Assembly (NCBI GenBank): GCA_016758905.1
Contig: JAEPQZ010000004.1
Location: forward strand, 248,001-312,000
Length of the DNA stretch: 64,000 nt
From: Umbelopsis isabellina
Lineage: Eukaryota > Mucoromycota > Umbelopsidomycetes > Umbelopsidales > Umbelopsidaceae
Direction: 5' to 3'
The notes under the pieces are model-generated. The model was not told the DNA's origin and did not search any database. It saw only the letters and a list, made by a program, of their open reading frames with translations. Below are positions 48,126-60,700 of this stretch, one piece after another. A program made the position numbers and the translations under genes. Numbering within the stretch: the stretch's first letter is position 1; each line of letters opens with the position of its first letter.

Positions 48126-50608
48126 TTATTTGACAGTGTCACGGTTGGTGTTACCAGAGTCAGCATTGGACTGGATCTGGCTCTGCACGTTATCGCGAGT
48201 CTCTTGGAGGTTATCACGAACAGACTCGTGGGTGTCCTTTGCCTTGTTTTGCAAGGTCTCATTGGCGTTTTGAGCTTGCTCCTGAGCCTGATCCTTGGCT
48301 TGTTGGGCCTTTACCTGGGCTTGCTCCTTCTTTTCCTGAGCCTTGACTTGAGCCTTTTCTTGCAAGACACCAACACGTTGGTCCATGCGGATCAAGACCT
48401 TCTTCAACTGCTCGGCAATGTTCTTCTCAGCTTGCTTCTTCACCACAGTGTTGATGACGGGAGACAAGATCTTGTACAGCATATCGTGCTTGGTGTCACG
48501 CATCTTGAGCTTGATCTCGTGAAGCTTGCACTGGACCTTGACTACTTCCATAACGTTGGCACTGGTGTTGGCACCGGAGTTGCGGACAACCATGGTGATA
48601 TCCAAGCCGCGATCGGGGATGTGCATATCGATGAGACCGCTGTCGTGGACCTTGATGGTCTTCTTCTTGCGGAAATCAAATTGGACATCGCGAGCATCAG
48701 CACGGACGTGCGAAAGCTGGATGGTGACCAAATTGGAAATATCAGCAGATCCTTTGCTAGCACCTTGGACACGGTCGCCATGTTCGCTAGGAGGTTCCAT
48801 ATCAAGTTGAGTCTCAGTGCTAATCTTGACATGGCGTGGGACGACATTGGAGCAACGCAAGACGAGGTTATCAATGTGAATATCGTACTCTTCGTCAGAC
48901 CTAAGTAAATGGACGAAAATTGAAATGAAGAAAAAGTTAGACACAGCTTGCAAATAACATATCAACATTGATGTCATATAGATGCAATCAACTTACTTAT
49001 CGATAGGTGGCAAAGGCAAGTATTCGATCTGGGCAGCAATAACGGGGACCATGCTGGCAAAGTCCTTGAAGAGCTCGTACTTGAAGGTGGGCTTGCCTTC
49101 TTCGTCCAAGAACAAGCTCTTGGTCAAGTTTTGCAAGTCACTGGCAAGCTCTTGGTTAAGCGGGTCATCCTTGAATCCGCGGCCAAAGGTTTGTGCTTGA
49201 TCAAGGACGTGGTTGGTGTCATCACGGTAACGTTCTTTAAACTCGTATTGCCCCTTATCGAAAAGCTCGGATGCCTTTTGGTTGTACTGCTCAGACTGAA
49301 TGTAGTCAGTGTCGCGAATGGACTTGTGGACGAATTCGCGGACTTGTTTCAAGTAGTCGCGCATCTCATTATCGTTCTTGATGTGAGAGCCAAATTCGCG
49401 GACAGAATTGATGAGGGGATCAAGGCTGTTGTTGTTGGCAAACTTCTCAACCAGTCGCTTGGAAGATTGAGTGACATCGTCGATCTTCTCACCGTGCTCT
49501 TGCTGAGTGGCTTCGTGAGTTTGCTTGAGTTGTTGACCAAAAGATTCACCTTGGTCACCGATTTGGCTGGTGATGGACATCAAGTCATCAATGGCAGTTT
49601 GGTACTCTTGAGAAGAATGAGCATCCAAAAGGATGTTCTTGATACGGTTCAAGAGCTGGTCGCGTTGCTCGCCAGTAATCTTGATTCCCTTGACAGATTC
49701 CTTGATACCACCGGCAACGTTGGAACCGATTTCCTTGGAAGCTTGACCAAAGGTAGCTTCACCACTAGCAAACTTGTCAACAGTGGGTTGAGTGGTTTCT
49801 ACACCGGCGCGGTAGACGTCACCAGCCTGAGCGCGGGCAGTATTGCCAGTACGTTGAAGAGCTTCTTGAGGATCAGCTTCGGTGTTATTACCGATATTGC
49901 TACCGATCTGCTCCTTTTGCTGGGGATCACCAGAGATTCCAGCACGGATAGCATCGGAGAACACGCCTTCAAGGTCAGCGACCAAGCGGCGGAACTCGCG
50001 TGATGAGACCATCAAGCGAGCGACATTCCATGCTCTGCGGCTACCTTCTTGTGCAAGTTCTTGGGCAGTGGCATTGCCTTCACGGATGTGTTCATCAGTG
50101 ACGTTTTGCTTTCCGAGTTCTACAGGCAAAAGAAAGAATCGTTGTGAGTAAACCAGATTATGCACCAAAGGCTACCTGATCGACAGCCCACCACAACTAT
50201 GATGGAGTACTTTACCTGCGGCGCCTTTGCCACTGTGGAATCCTTGTTGTATAACGGTTTGAAGCTCTTGGTCTGAGTTCTTTTCTTCAACAACCTTCTT
50301 GGTGGTTTGCATGGTCTTTTGGACATTTTCCATCACTTGCTGACCAGCAGGAGACATGTTGTTGGTGGTGTTCGACACTGCTTCAGATGTGCGAAGGTTG
50401 TCAATACCCTTAACCAAGGTGTCGTTGCTTGGAATGTTGCCTTCTCTATTGTGAAGACACCATAAACGCCATGAGTTTTTCCGCAGCCATCTCCGTAAAC
50501 AGATCGCGGAGAGACAACTTACCTGAGGTTGGAAACACCCTCTTGAACTTTCTCTTTGCGTTGAATAGCATCTTGTTGACGCTGTTGTCGTAGTTGATCG
50601 TCAGACAT
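48126..50608 (-). CDS. HAM1-like (DUF5923/DUF4449) lipid-binding TULIP-type protein
   Basis: Four exons (50608-50523, 50445-50216, 50119-48997, 48900-48126), 737 aa. The N-terminal part is helical (VSSREFRRLVADLEGVFSDA; FVHKSIRDTDYIQ; YELFKDFASMVPVIAAQIEYLPLPPI), matching the HAM1 N-terminal domain. The next 200 residues (IHIDNLVLRCSNVVPRHVK; LHEIKLKMRDTKHDMLYKI) match the C-terminal DUF4449 domain, which has a BPI/LBP-like fold. The last 90 residues are a charged Gln/Ala-rich helix (for example AQVKAQEKKEQAQVKAQQAK) resembling LEA or apolipoprotein repeats. Probable peripheral lipid-binding role; unproven. Codon use is strongly biased, suggesting high expression. Confidence 0.82.
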
Positions 50609-50791
50609 TTTGTTAAAGTTTGTAAAACTATACGATTGAAACTGCAGGGTAATTTTGGTACTCGCATCGGTTTATAAGGGTTTTTTTTATTTTTGTTACA
50701 GTGCTTTGCGGTCATGATGAGACAATGAAATACATGTTACCCAAAAAGGCAATTTCAAGCAGTTGGTGCAGCACCACTGAGGTAAAGATTA

Positions 50792-53081
50792 CTATCCTTC
50801 ATCTGGGCGTTTTTTACTATGGCGAAGCATGTTCTTAAGTGCTCGCAACGCAAAAACCGTCAAGCCAATGCCACTCCAATCTTCGTCGTGAAGGCCACGT
50901 AGATCTCCCACTGTCATGATATCTTGTGCACGGAGCTTGGCAGCCCACTCGGCGGATTTGCGTTCCCGATTTGTAGCTATAGCTGTGTCATTAACAAATT
51001 TCTCAATGCTTGTGTCATCGCTATACTCTAATGTTTAGAACAAAGAAGGGAGAGAAAAAGATTTGGTTAAGATAAAAAGCCTTTTCACTGTATATGACTA
51101 GTGGCAATAGAATTATTCCTTACCAGATAAGATATGGGCCATCAAGGCAGAATGCGAGGTTCGTCCAGTCGATGATTCTGGTATCCGATCATCGTCGCTT
51201 AGACTTAGGTGTGACAGACTGACGGGAAACGGGGGACTATTAAGCGTTGGAGCAGTGGTCCCAACAGGAGGAGCAGACTCTGCATGTGTTTCAGACGGTT
51301 CGGATTCTCGTCGGTCCATGACGTCCTGATATCGTTCTTCGGCGAGTTTGACCCTCTGTTCAAACGTCATGCATCGTCTCTCAGCTTCGTGCGCTCTGTC
51401 TGATGCTGACACCAATTCTTGCCTAGCACGTTCTAATTCAGAACGAATATCGTTTTCACGTCGCCAAACCATGCGATCTTCTTCCTTGTTTTCATCATCT
51501 GGTTCTTTGTTCATTTCACGAAGAATTCGATTGATTTCATTTGTAATCAGCTGTTGATACCGGTGAGGAAGGACTTGTTCTTCAATCTATTTTCAACGTT
51601 ATGTGAAAATGGGCAAAACAAAAAATTTAGCGCGTGTACTTAACATAGTATGACCACCAACAAATATGATCTATTCATCAATCATTTTAATCTTACCATT
51701 TCGTTCACCACTTCTTCTGCTGTATCGGTATCGCCATTAAATTCAAACTTGACAGATAATCGATCCATTCCTTTGAAAACAACTTGTAAAGTGAGCTGCT
51801 TTTTGGTTGCATCAGTGGCTAACAGAACAACTTCTGGCTCCACCGCAAGAAATGAATGTTCCAGAATTTCCTGGGCTGACATTCTGGGGACAAATATTAT
51901 GGTTAATGAATGCTATTTTCTATCTTTTGACCAAAGGCCAAGAAAAACATCACAAAAGTGTATACCTTTGATCTTCGCTAGCCAGGCAGCTTTGAATAAG
52001 AGAAAGCACTTCGGGATTTTGTACTCTTGCCAGACTGTCCGGTTTGATATTTTTGGTCACTTTCTTGAACACTTGAGCGGCATTTTTACATTCCGTATAC
52101 GGATACTCGCCAGTAGCCATCTCTAAAAGACACATGCCAAACGCATAGATATCGACTTTGTCACTGTAACCCTGTTCTTCATACATTTCTGGAGCCATGA
52201 ATTCCGGCGTACCAATGACAGTGTATCGTTTGGATGTGCTCAGCAGCGGAGATGTTCGCTGTGCAGTGCCCAAGTCACCAATTTTGACCTCACCGTGAGC
52301 TCCATTAATGAAGATATTGTCGCATTTAAGATCACGATGGATAATCGGTGGTTCATGGCTGTGAAGATAGGCCAATCCTTTCAAAATTTGACGAGACCAT
52401 CGTTTGATGATCTTAGTATTAGGTAATTGTAGCTTGCGAATGTATTCTCGTAGAGTTCCTGATGTCATTAACTCAGTGATAAAGATAAATTCAGATTCGT
52501 TGTACCAAGCATCATGAAACGTGATGATGTTTGGATGGCGCACAGATTTCAATATATCAATTTCATGACCAAGGTCCTTGAACTCTTGTCTGGAAATCTG
52601 TGATATTGAGAAAGGTGAGTAAAATGAGGCGAAAACGCAGATAGAGATCCTTGTTGCAATCGAACACAGAAATTCCTACCTGTAGCACGTTCCAAGCAAT
52701 TTCATAGCCTTCATCACGATCAATTGATTTGTATACAATCTTAAAAGCACCTTTGCCCAAAACAGTGTTCAAGCGAGCATAACGTCCATTGGGAGAAACT
52801 TCTACGACCTTTTCTGTGTCGTGTTGGCTGGAACGATCAATGACATCGTTGGAGGAGGAAGGGTATTGAGAAACGTAGTTGTCTGGATATTGAGCAGCCA
52901 GCTGCCTGGTTAAAATGCTACTACTTGTGGTATCCTCATTGTTATATTCGCCATCTTCGGAATTGGGAGCTGAAGAATTCATTGTCTGATCTAACAGATC
53001 ATGTTGGGGAGGACTGTGAATGCCCGAATCAACAGACTGGTCACTTTTTGCTGTATGATATGGCTGATAGCTGCTTTCCAT
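50792..53081 (-). CDS. WNK-type serine/threonine kinase with C-terminal SAM-like domain
   Basis: Five exons (53081-52680, 52597-51966, 51883-51697, 51586-51124, 51027-50792), 639 aa. The kinase domain shows WNK hallmarks: glycine-loop GKGAFKIVYK with Lys114 in strand beta 2, IAWN at the VAxK site with Asn131 in place of the usual Lys, HRDLKCDNIFI and IGDLGTA. After the kinase comes an OSR1-C-like domain (about 350-410, VVLLATDATKKQLTLQVVF), a coiled coil (RENDIRSELERARQELVS) and a SAM-like segment at the end (IMTVGDLRGLHDEDW). Family knowledge: animal WNKs sense chloride and crowding and control cation-chloride cotransport. The role in fungi is unclear. The N-terminal 90 residues are disordered. 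Confidence 0.9.
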
Positions 53082-53751
53082 TATGAACTTTTAGGTGTGG
53101 AAGAGAGGTAGTAGTTACACAGTTTAGAGGTAGAGATAGAATTGCTGAGGGGGGGGGGTTTTTACAGGGACATTGTATGAATTTGAACAGTAGCTAGATG
53201 AGTAGAACAAGAATACAAAAGTAACAGATTAAGTGCAAGTGTGAGGCGTGTGGAATACACACCACACTACAAGATGATGAGCTATAAAGGGTTGGTTGGT
53301 AGAAAGAAATAAGACGTTTAGAAAGACTTTTTTTACCAAGAAAGTCCGAGACAAGCACAGCTAATGATATCATAAGAGCGGTTTTTCCAATTGATTTAAA
53401 TTAATATATTCATTTGAAATAATTGCAAAGTAGTTCTATTGCAGCAAGACGTTCAATTGATGCATACAATCTGCATGTAATTAATATCAAATAAAAATAA
53501 AAATGCTTTCAGGATGCAATGGCTCAATGAAAACTACGTTCTCTTTTCTAATATGGCTTACCTTTTTTTTTCTACTCTCAACGTAATAAAGCTAAAGACA
53601 TCAGCTGTCTGTCAAAAGACAGTCTCGCAGCCAATTTGCTTGGGTGACTTTCTTGTTGAAAAATTTCCCTGTGCAGCGTTTTTTTTCCCCCTCCCTTTAG
53701 TGATCTCACCCGCTCAGTTAGTTCAAACAACTGGCTACTCAGTACAGCACC
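53082..53751. other. Intergenic, divergent promoter region with a G-run
   Basis: 670 bp. A ten-base G-run (53149-53158), C10 on the WNK sense strand, lies about 68 bp before the WNK start. An A/T-rich core follows. No gene seen. Confidence 0.5.
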
Positions 53752-54468
53752 ATGCCTCTGGTGGATACACCTTGTCCTCGCTGTGGCTCCAACATTCAAC
53801 AATTCGTCATAAATCTCAACTGTGACTTTTTCATGTGTGCCAGCACCAATGTAAGATCCACGTTTTAAATACCCATTCACGTTCCTGGTAGTATGTTATA
53901 GGCTTGGTGAATTATAAACTAACTCTCCTTCCCTATCCCCCCTCTCTCTCTTAAGTGCTCATATCCGTTTGATGCCGAGAATATATCCACATTCATAGTC
54001 GATAAACCCCCAAGGACACGTAGGCGGATGGTGATCTCGCCTCCACCTTCTTCTCCTGTGGTGCAAAGGCAGTTGCAGAAACGTAAAAACCGCAGTATTG
54101 TGACCATGTTAAAACAACAACGGTCTAAACCGTACGAGAAAAAAATTGCCAATGCTGTTGGGCAAGGTGGGTTACCACTCTTGTCTGCGCAACCTGTGCA
54201 GAAAGATTATTTGGGCCAGTTTAGTGACGATGTTTTTAACCATTCGTCGTCTCTTGATATCTCCCTACAGAATTCCTATCCACAAGCTGACTATTCTCTA
54301 GCTGACATTGAGCACTTGCTTCAACACGACGACAGCGATGATGCTAGCGAGCCGTCTCCAGCTGTCACCCCCAAAGATGTTGACAGTTTGTTCGATAAAT
54401 CGACCCCACCTTTGGATGACATCTTTAGTTTGTCAGCCGAGGATTTGTTCCAAACTCATTGTACATAG
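53752..54468 (+). CDS. Small zinc-ribbon protein of unknown function
   Basis: Two exons (53752-53850, 53956-54468), 203 aa. The N-terminus carries Cys8-x2-Cys11 (CPRCGSNI) and Cys29-x4-Cys34 (MCASTNCSYPFD) spanning the splice site, a one-zinc ribbon. A basic region follows (TRRRMVISPPP, QLQKRKNRSIVTMLKQQR), then an acidic, Ser/Asp-rich C-terminus (LLQHDDSDDASEPS; LSAEDLF). This basic-then-acidic layout suits a nuclear adaptor, but that is inference. I do not recognise a named family. The spliced frame and Cys spacing support a real gene. Confidence 0.72.
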
Positions 54469-54762
54469 TAAACCACACCCATTTTTTTTTTGTTACCCCC
54501 TCATTAGCCTTTTAGATGTCACCTCCATATTTGAAAAGCTTTATTCCACTTTTGTATGTAATAAGATCACTGTATCATTTTGCCTCATCGTATAGTCAGG
54601 GACTGATTTAATTTGGGCCCGAACGTAAGGGTAGGCGCGCGAAATTTATACTTCGGGTATGCTTAGCCGGGTTTCGTTCTCCGAGTTGTCAAACAACCTC
54701 TCAAGAACACACCACTCACACTGTAACGTCCCGTGTTAACTTTGTGTTTGCTTGCTGGAGTC

Positions 54763-57700
54763 ATGGCCGCTGAAGAATCAGTGGTATACAGTCAGCATGT
54801 CGTTGCTGTTCAACTGAATAGCTCCGAGTATGCTCTCCATGCAGTCTTCACTCAGTTTGAAGCATTAGCAGACAACAAAATCAATCTGATTCTGTCCACC
54901 AACATTGTACGCACATATCCCCCCATTATTCAAAACTTTATCTCACAACACACTCATCACTCTCTTTCTCAACCTGGTTGTAGGATCAATCTATAGACAT
55001 TAAATCCTGGTTGGGCCAGGATGTTGATCCTGTGTTTGATAAACTCATTCGATCATTAGGTTCGATCGGCAGTCATCGTCCCCGGCCGGTCATAGATGCC
55101 GTAATGCAGTGGCGAAAGTCAAAGAATGAACCAGTTGACCAGGCTCTGATACGGAAAGTGAGGTAGCAAATCTTTCTCGCCAGTATGGATTGAATGAATG
55201 ACTGTAACTTACTCAACTTCTCGTTATTTTTACCTGAATAGCGAATCAGCACCTCTTTCACGAGTCCGAGAAGTGCCTTCTGTATTAAAGGAACGCCTTT
55301 CGGTATGTTACAATTCCTGGCTATAGACGCACCTTGAGCTATCCCAACACTTATATTCAAAACCCTTTTAGTTATCGTCCATATTTATACTATGTCGAAC
55401 TCTAATCGAAGTCGTCAAACGCTTGAATGCCGACAACCTATCAGATGATCTTGCCGAAAATTTGGAAGAAATCGTGTTCAATCAACTCAAAAATGCTGAC
55501 CCGTAAGCAGGATATCTAGAAATGCATTCTTAGTTAGAATGTTAATGAGACTCACAACTAATTGATTATAGGGAGTTGATACATCGGTCCAAAAACCGTA
55601 CAGCCAGCATGGATCTGTTTGCTGAACTAATTGGTGCATTATCCAACATTCGATTTGTGTCTGTCAGCGATCGATTCATTGCCGAATTGGAAAAGTACAA
55701 CTATCATGCTATTATGAAAGAGAAGCAGAACAAGATTGAAATGTTGATACGCGGTATGCGCTACCTGAAAATCAAAGTAAGTGGCTTCTCTGCCGTCATA
55801 CATGGTTTAACCTCATGGCGCTATAGTACCACAGAGGCGAAGCCTTATAGAATGATACCATATTCACGCATATATATAGATATACCCACTCGATGCGCTC
55901 GAGGAAACTGCTGATTTTCTACAAAGTTGCGCTGGTTTCTTCAAAAATGCTCACGGTGCAAAGATAAAGCATGCATATGCAAAAATGTTTATTCAGCTAT
56001 TGCTCCCTGTTGCTGCGGTGAGTGTGTCATGAATCTTTTGGTACCCCAATCTGATGGGTAGCTGATTTGTCTTGTGTGTAGGTGGCTGTTGCCGAAGTTA
56101 ACTTTCCAGCATGGTCGAAGACGGTTGATTTAATTTATCCTAGAGCATTAAAGATGACACTAAAGCCCAGGAGGCTAATGGTAAATGCTCGAATGGTAAT
56201 TGTATTTAAAAGTAATATCATAGCATTTGCTGATAATTTTGCTTTTGTAGTCGGGGTTTCCATTGATGACTACGTTATTATGTGTTAGTAGAAAAGAGTT
56301 CTTCATCGCAAACTGGTATCCTTTCGTCGAAAATTGTCTATCCAAATTCAACAAGGTATGTGTGGTATCGCATTTTTTTTAACAAAGTTCTCAAAACGTT
56401 AATCACTCATCATTACTCGACAGGACAAACATATTCGAGTAATGTCGATCGGTTGTCTTAGTCGCTTGATTTGGGTATATCTCTTCCGTTGTAATGAAAG
56501 CACTTCGGCCACTTTCAAAAAATTGGATGGCATCGTCAAAACTCTGTTTCCCTCGATGCGCAGAGCAATTAACCCTACTGAGGTCCATCTTGACCACTTT
56601 GTTCAAATCATCTATTTCATTCTAATGCGCGATATCGATCATGCAACCAAGAACATCGTATTCAATCTACTTAACACAGACAGCATAGCCAACGTATCGT
56701 CCGCTATCTCGCCGTTAGATGTTGTTCATCCCGAAAAGATGATGATTGCCATCATGGCTTTTCAATTGGTATTGAATGATCTTGAGAAAGGCGAAACGAG
56801 ACCGCCATTTCCGATTAACACCGATATGACGGTGTCGGGTATACCAGAAGAGTTCAATGGTGACAGTCTAAAGACTCTTCCACGTGGCGTCCGCCAAGAT
56901 CTGTTGGATCGGTTAGGCGAAACGATCAGCAAAGTGTTGATCATCCTTGATTCAGCTTTCGGTCGTATGCTTGTCATTGACGACAAAAACATAACCTGGA
57001 GACCAGGCAGCAGTAATGCCAATGCTCCTTCATACTCGGTTCCTAGTTTCACCGTGGGTGGAATCAATGTTGCCGATTCAAGTCAACAAGTGCACCATCA
57101 GTATGCAGCTTTCTCAGCCACTTACACTCGAGATAAGCAGCCATACATTGATCTTTTGAAAGTGATTGTTGGTAGCATGCCACGGATCTCAACACCCGGC
57201 ATTGCATTGCCCAAGATTGTTGAACTGCTGGCTCGGTACACTACATATGTGGATCCAGATATGATACGCGCGGCAAGTCTAGCACTTGTTCGACTGGCAA
57301 AAGATGGTCAAGCGCAAACGGTTGTGTCAGGATACTCACGGTTTGTTTATCGCATCGAGGACCGGTACGCAGAAGTTGTCACATCGCTTGCTAATGGCCC
57401 TACCACTGGTGGTAACTTCAATGGCAATGGCGGTGTATTAAAGCTGTACACGGATTTGCTGATGATTTGGGTGGAGCAATTGGATGTAGCTGAGCTTAAG
57501 CGAGAATTGCACGAGCTCGAATCAGCAACCCAATCAGATCCCAAAGCTATAGCTGATTTACAATCCAAGCTATCAGACATTTATAGCATGATTGAGGAAA
57601 TTGAAGCCAATGGTCTGTTATTCTTATGCAGCAAGCTTTCAGCCATCCGTCGGCCAGCCATTCAAATCCTCAAATTAGTATCACAAGTCGATGCTCGATT

Positions 57701-60700
57701 GAAGGATCAACTAGGTAGCATGGGCACTAGCAGTAGACGGCCCATTTCTATGACATCTCACCGAACTTCCCATATTGTGCGAAGTCAAGAGTATGCCAGA
57801 ATATATGATCTGCTCGAGCACGTTGGTCAGCCGCTGATCAAATTTGATAAGGATAGTAACATTTTGCTTGGACGGAAAATTGCTATTGTTGAGCGCATTC
57901 GTTTGCAACAGCATCAGCGACGGGATGCAAAGCATGTGTTGATTCAACTGGCTGAGAGCGACCACACTTCCGATATAACTATTTGGGAAACACTGTTCCC
58001 AGAGGTTGCCAAGTTATGTTTTGAACACTTTCCCGGAACAGTAGCACTGTGCCGGCAAAATATATGCACACGCTTGTTACAGCTGCAGTCCTTGATACAA
58101 GCAGCCGTAGATGGAAATAAACTCAACAACACTGGTACATTAAGCATGGCCAAGGCGGCAGCCACCAGCATTGGCAGCAGAGCCGCTAATCCTGAGCTCA
58201 TTGATCAATGGAAGACGTATCTCATGTTCACCTGTTCAACTTCCACGTTAGCGCAAGACCGATTGCCAACAACAACATGGGCCAATAGCGGCCGTAAGCA
58301 GTCGGCAGTGGTTGAGCGTATTGCCAGCACCCGTGATTTGTTTCGTATGATCATGCAGTTCCTTACGTGTGAACATCGAACTATCCGAGAAGCGGCTGTG
58401 CAAGGGTTAGGCACTATCAACAAGGACGTCTACAAGGTATTGATGGAGGATATGCAGTTGTATGTCAGACTTATTTTGGAAGATTCTAAGCAAAAGAGCG
58501 TGCAAAAGCCATATCAGTACAAGCGTATCAAAAAGCACGATCGCCTTCGAATTGCTGTGATGAATGTATTTCAACTCACTGCCGATTGTTTGGCTGATGA
58601 GGTGTATATTCGTGACAAGACCATCATGGACACCTTAATGAGTTATGTGAAGGAAACAAAAACATTTTTGGCAGATACCGATGTTCAGCTTGACTGGGAA
58701 TTCCACCGTCTCCGTGTTTATTTGTGTCGACTGGTTGAAAAGCTTTATGAGCATATCAGCAAACTGGACGATCCAAGTTCTATCATGTCTTTTGAAACCC
58801 GATTATCTCTGTTCAAGATGTTCGAAGAATGGTGCGGCTATGGAACTTTTGCCTCAGTCACAAGGACACGCGAAGCTACCATGATGCGTGATGTCTTAGA
58901 GCAATGCAAAGATAGTCGTGAGCGAGGTGAAATGACCAAATTGATGGAGGAGGAACGCAAAGCCTTGGAAACTGCTGCCTTGAGTGGCATGGCCGCACTT
59001 TGTGTAAGTATGGTTGAATGCTAGCTCGAACGTATGGATATTAGACTAATCGTTTGCATTTATTTTCAGCGTGGTTCTGTATACGCGTTTATTGGGCAAA
59101 AGAAGGCTCGTCAGGCTGTCATACAATTTGACATTGTAAACCTTTTGCGATGGATCGATGCTGTGTTCGAGAGCCATGATACCAAGTACCACGTTATTGC
59201 GCGCAGAGCATTAGAAGCTGTTCTTATCTATAACCAAGACCAAGCATTGTTGTTGGATGATATTATTGAACAATGCTATGCTGGAAATCCCAAGCTTGAA
59301 TTTACTCAAGGATATTTCCTAGCATTAGCTGATATCATCACTCGAGTAGAAGACTACCCATGCCATATTCATCAGATCATGAGCGTTGCCCTGTTCAAGG
59401 CTGGTGATGCCAAGAAAACCATTCGCAAAGCAGCCATCCGCTTATTGCGTGTCATCGAAGAGAGAGTATTCGTTGACTCATGTGCTAAAGAGTACGAAGT
59501 TGGAATTTTGAGCAGCTTGCCCACCATCTACAAGTATACCCAGTCGTTGTTATCGGCACGCTTAGCAGTGGACCATCCTGAGCAGACGTACTCAATCTTG
59601 TCTGAGATCACGCAGAGATTCGAGCATATCAACTCTAACAATCAGAGAGAGGTCCTCACATACATGCTCCCATGGCTTCGCAATGTCGATCTATCAGTTG
59701 GCCAGCAAGACGCCGAACTCAGTTCATCGGCATTCATGGTTTGCTCCAATATGTTCTATATAACCATCAAGTACGGCGATGTGTATGTCAAAGAAGTTGC
59801 AGCGTTGTGGCGTCAACTCGTTTCCGACAATGTCGATAACGTTCGTGCTATCGTCATGTACTTGATTGATCTTGGTTTAGAGAAACGCAACCCTTGGTTC
59901 ATAATCCATGCTAAACGTGTGCTTGTCTGTCTTGGACGTACTTCAGCTATCAGTCATGTTCTGGATGAAGTGATTGCCGAGATCACTCCACGGTCCATGG
60001 TCCCTCAGCTCAAGGAGGCTAGTAGCAAACATGCCAATGCATTCCCTTTCTTGTTTGTGGCAGATATCGAACAGGTACTTCCACCTTACCCAAAACGGCC
60101 AGTATTCTCTAGGGGTCAACTCGCTACTGTGTTTTTGGTGGAACTGGCAATTGAAGCTGGAGGCGAACTAAGTGGGCATTTGCCATTACTGCTACACAGT
60201 ATATTTGTTCAGCTTGATCACTTGACAAGCATTATTTGTGATCAGTCTAGGTGCTTGCTGATCAATCTGATTCAATCCATTGTTGTGCGCCAGACTACGG
60301 ATATGGAGATACTGCAGAAAGCCACCGACGTTGTGAATATGCTAACTGCCAAGGAAGGAAAGCGTCTGTGGTCATATGAAAATATAACCTACAAGAATCG
60401 AAACTTGCAGAGTTCCATCGAATTGCAGCAATTGCTGGAGCAAGTTGTTGAGATCTTTACCACAGAAGAACCAGAATTGAGACAGAAATGGGGAGAAACG
60501 GCGTTGAAATGGGCTACGTGTTGTTCTGTTCGTCACATTGCATGCCGATCGTTCCAATGTTTCCGAGCACTGATGCCAGCTTTCAACCAGCATATGTTGG
60601 CAGACATGCTGGCTCGATTGTCCAATACCATTGCCGACAAGTCGGAAGATATTCGAGGCTTTGCGTTAGAAATCTTGTTGACCTTGCACAAAGTGGCTGA

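Noticed and set aside
48033-50003. Long open frames on the plus strand (291 and 290 codons)
   Set aside because: They are antisense shadows of the HAM1-like gene, whose biased codons leave few stops on the other strand.
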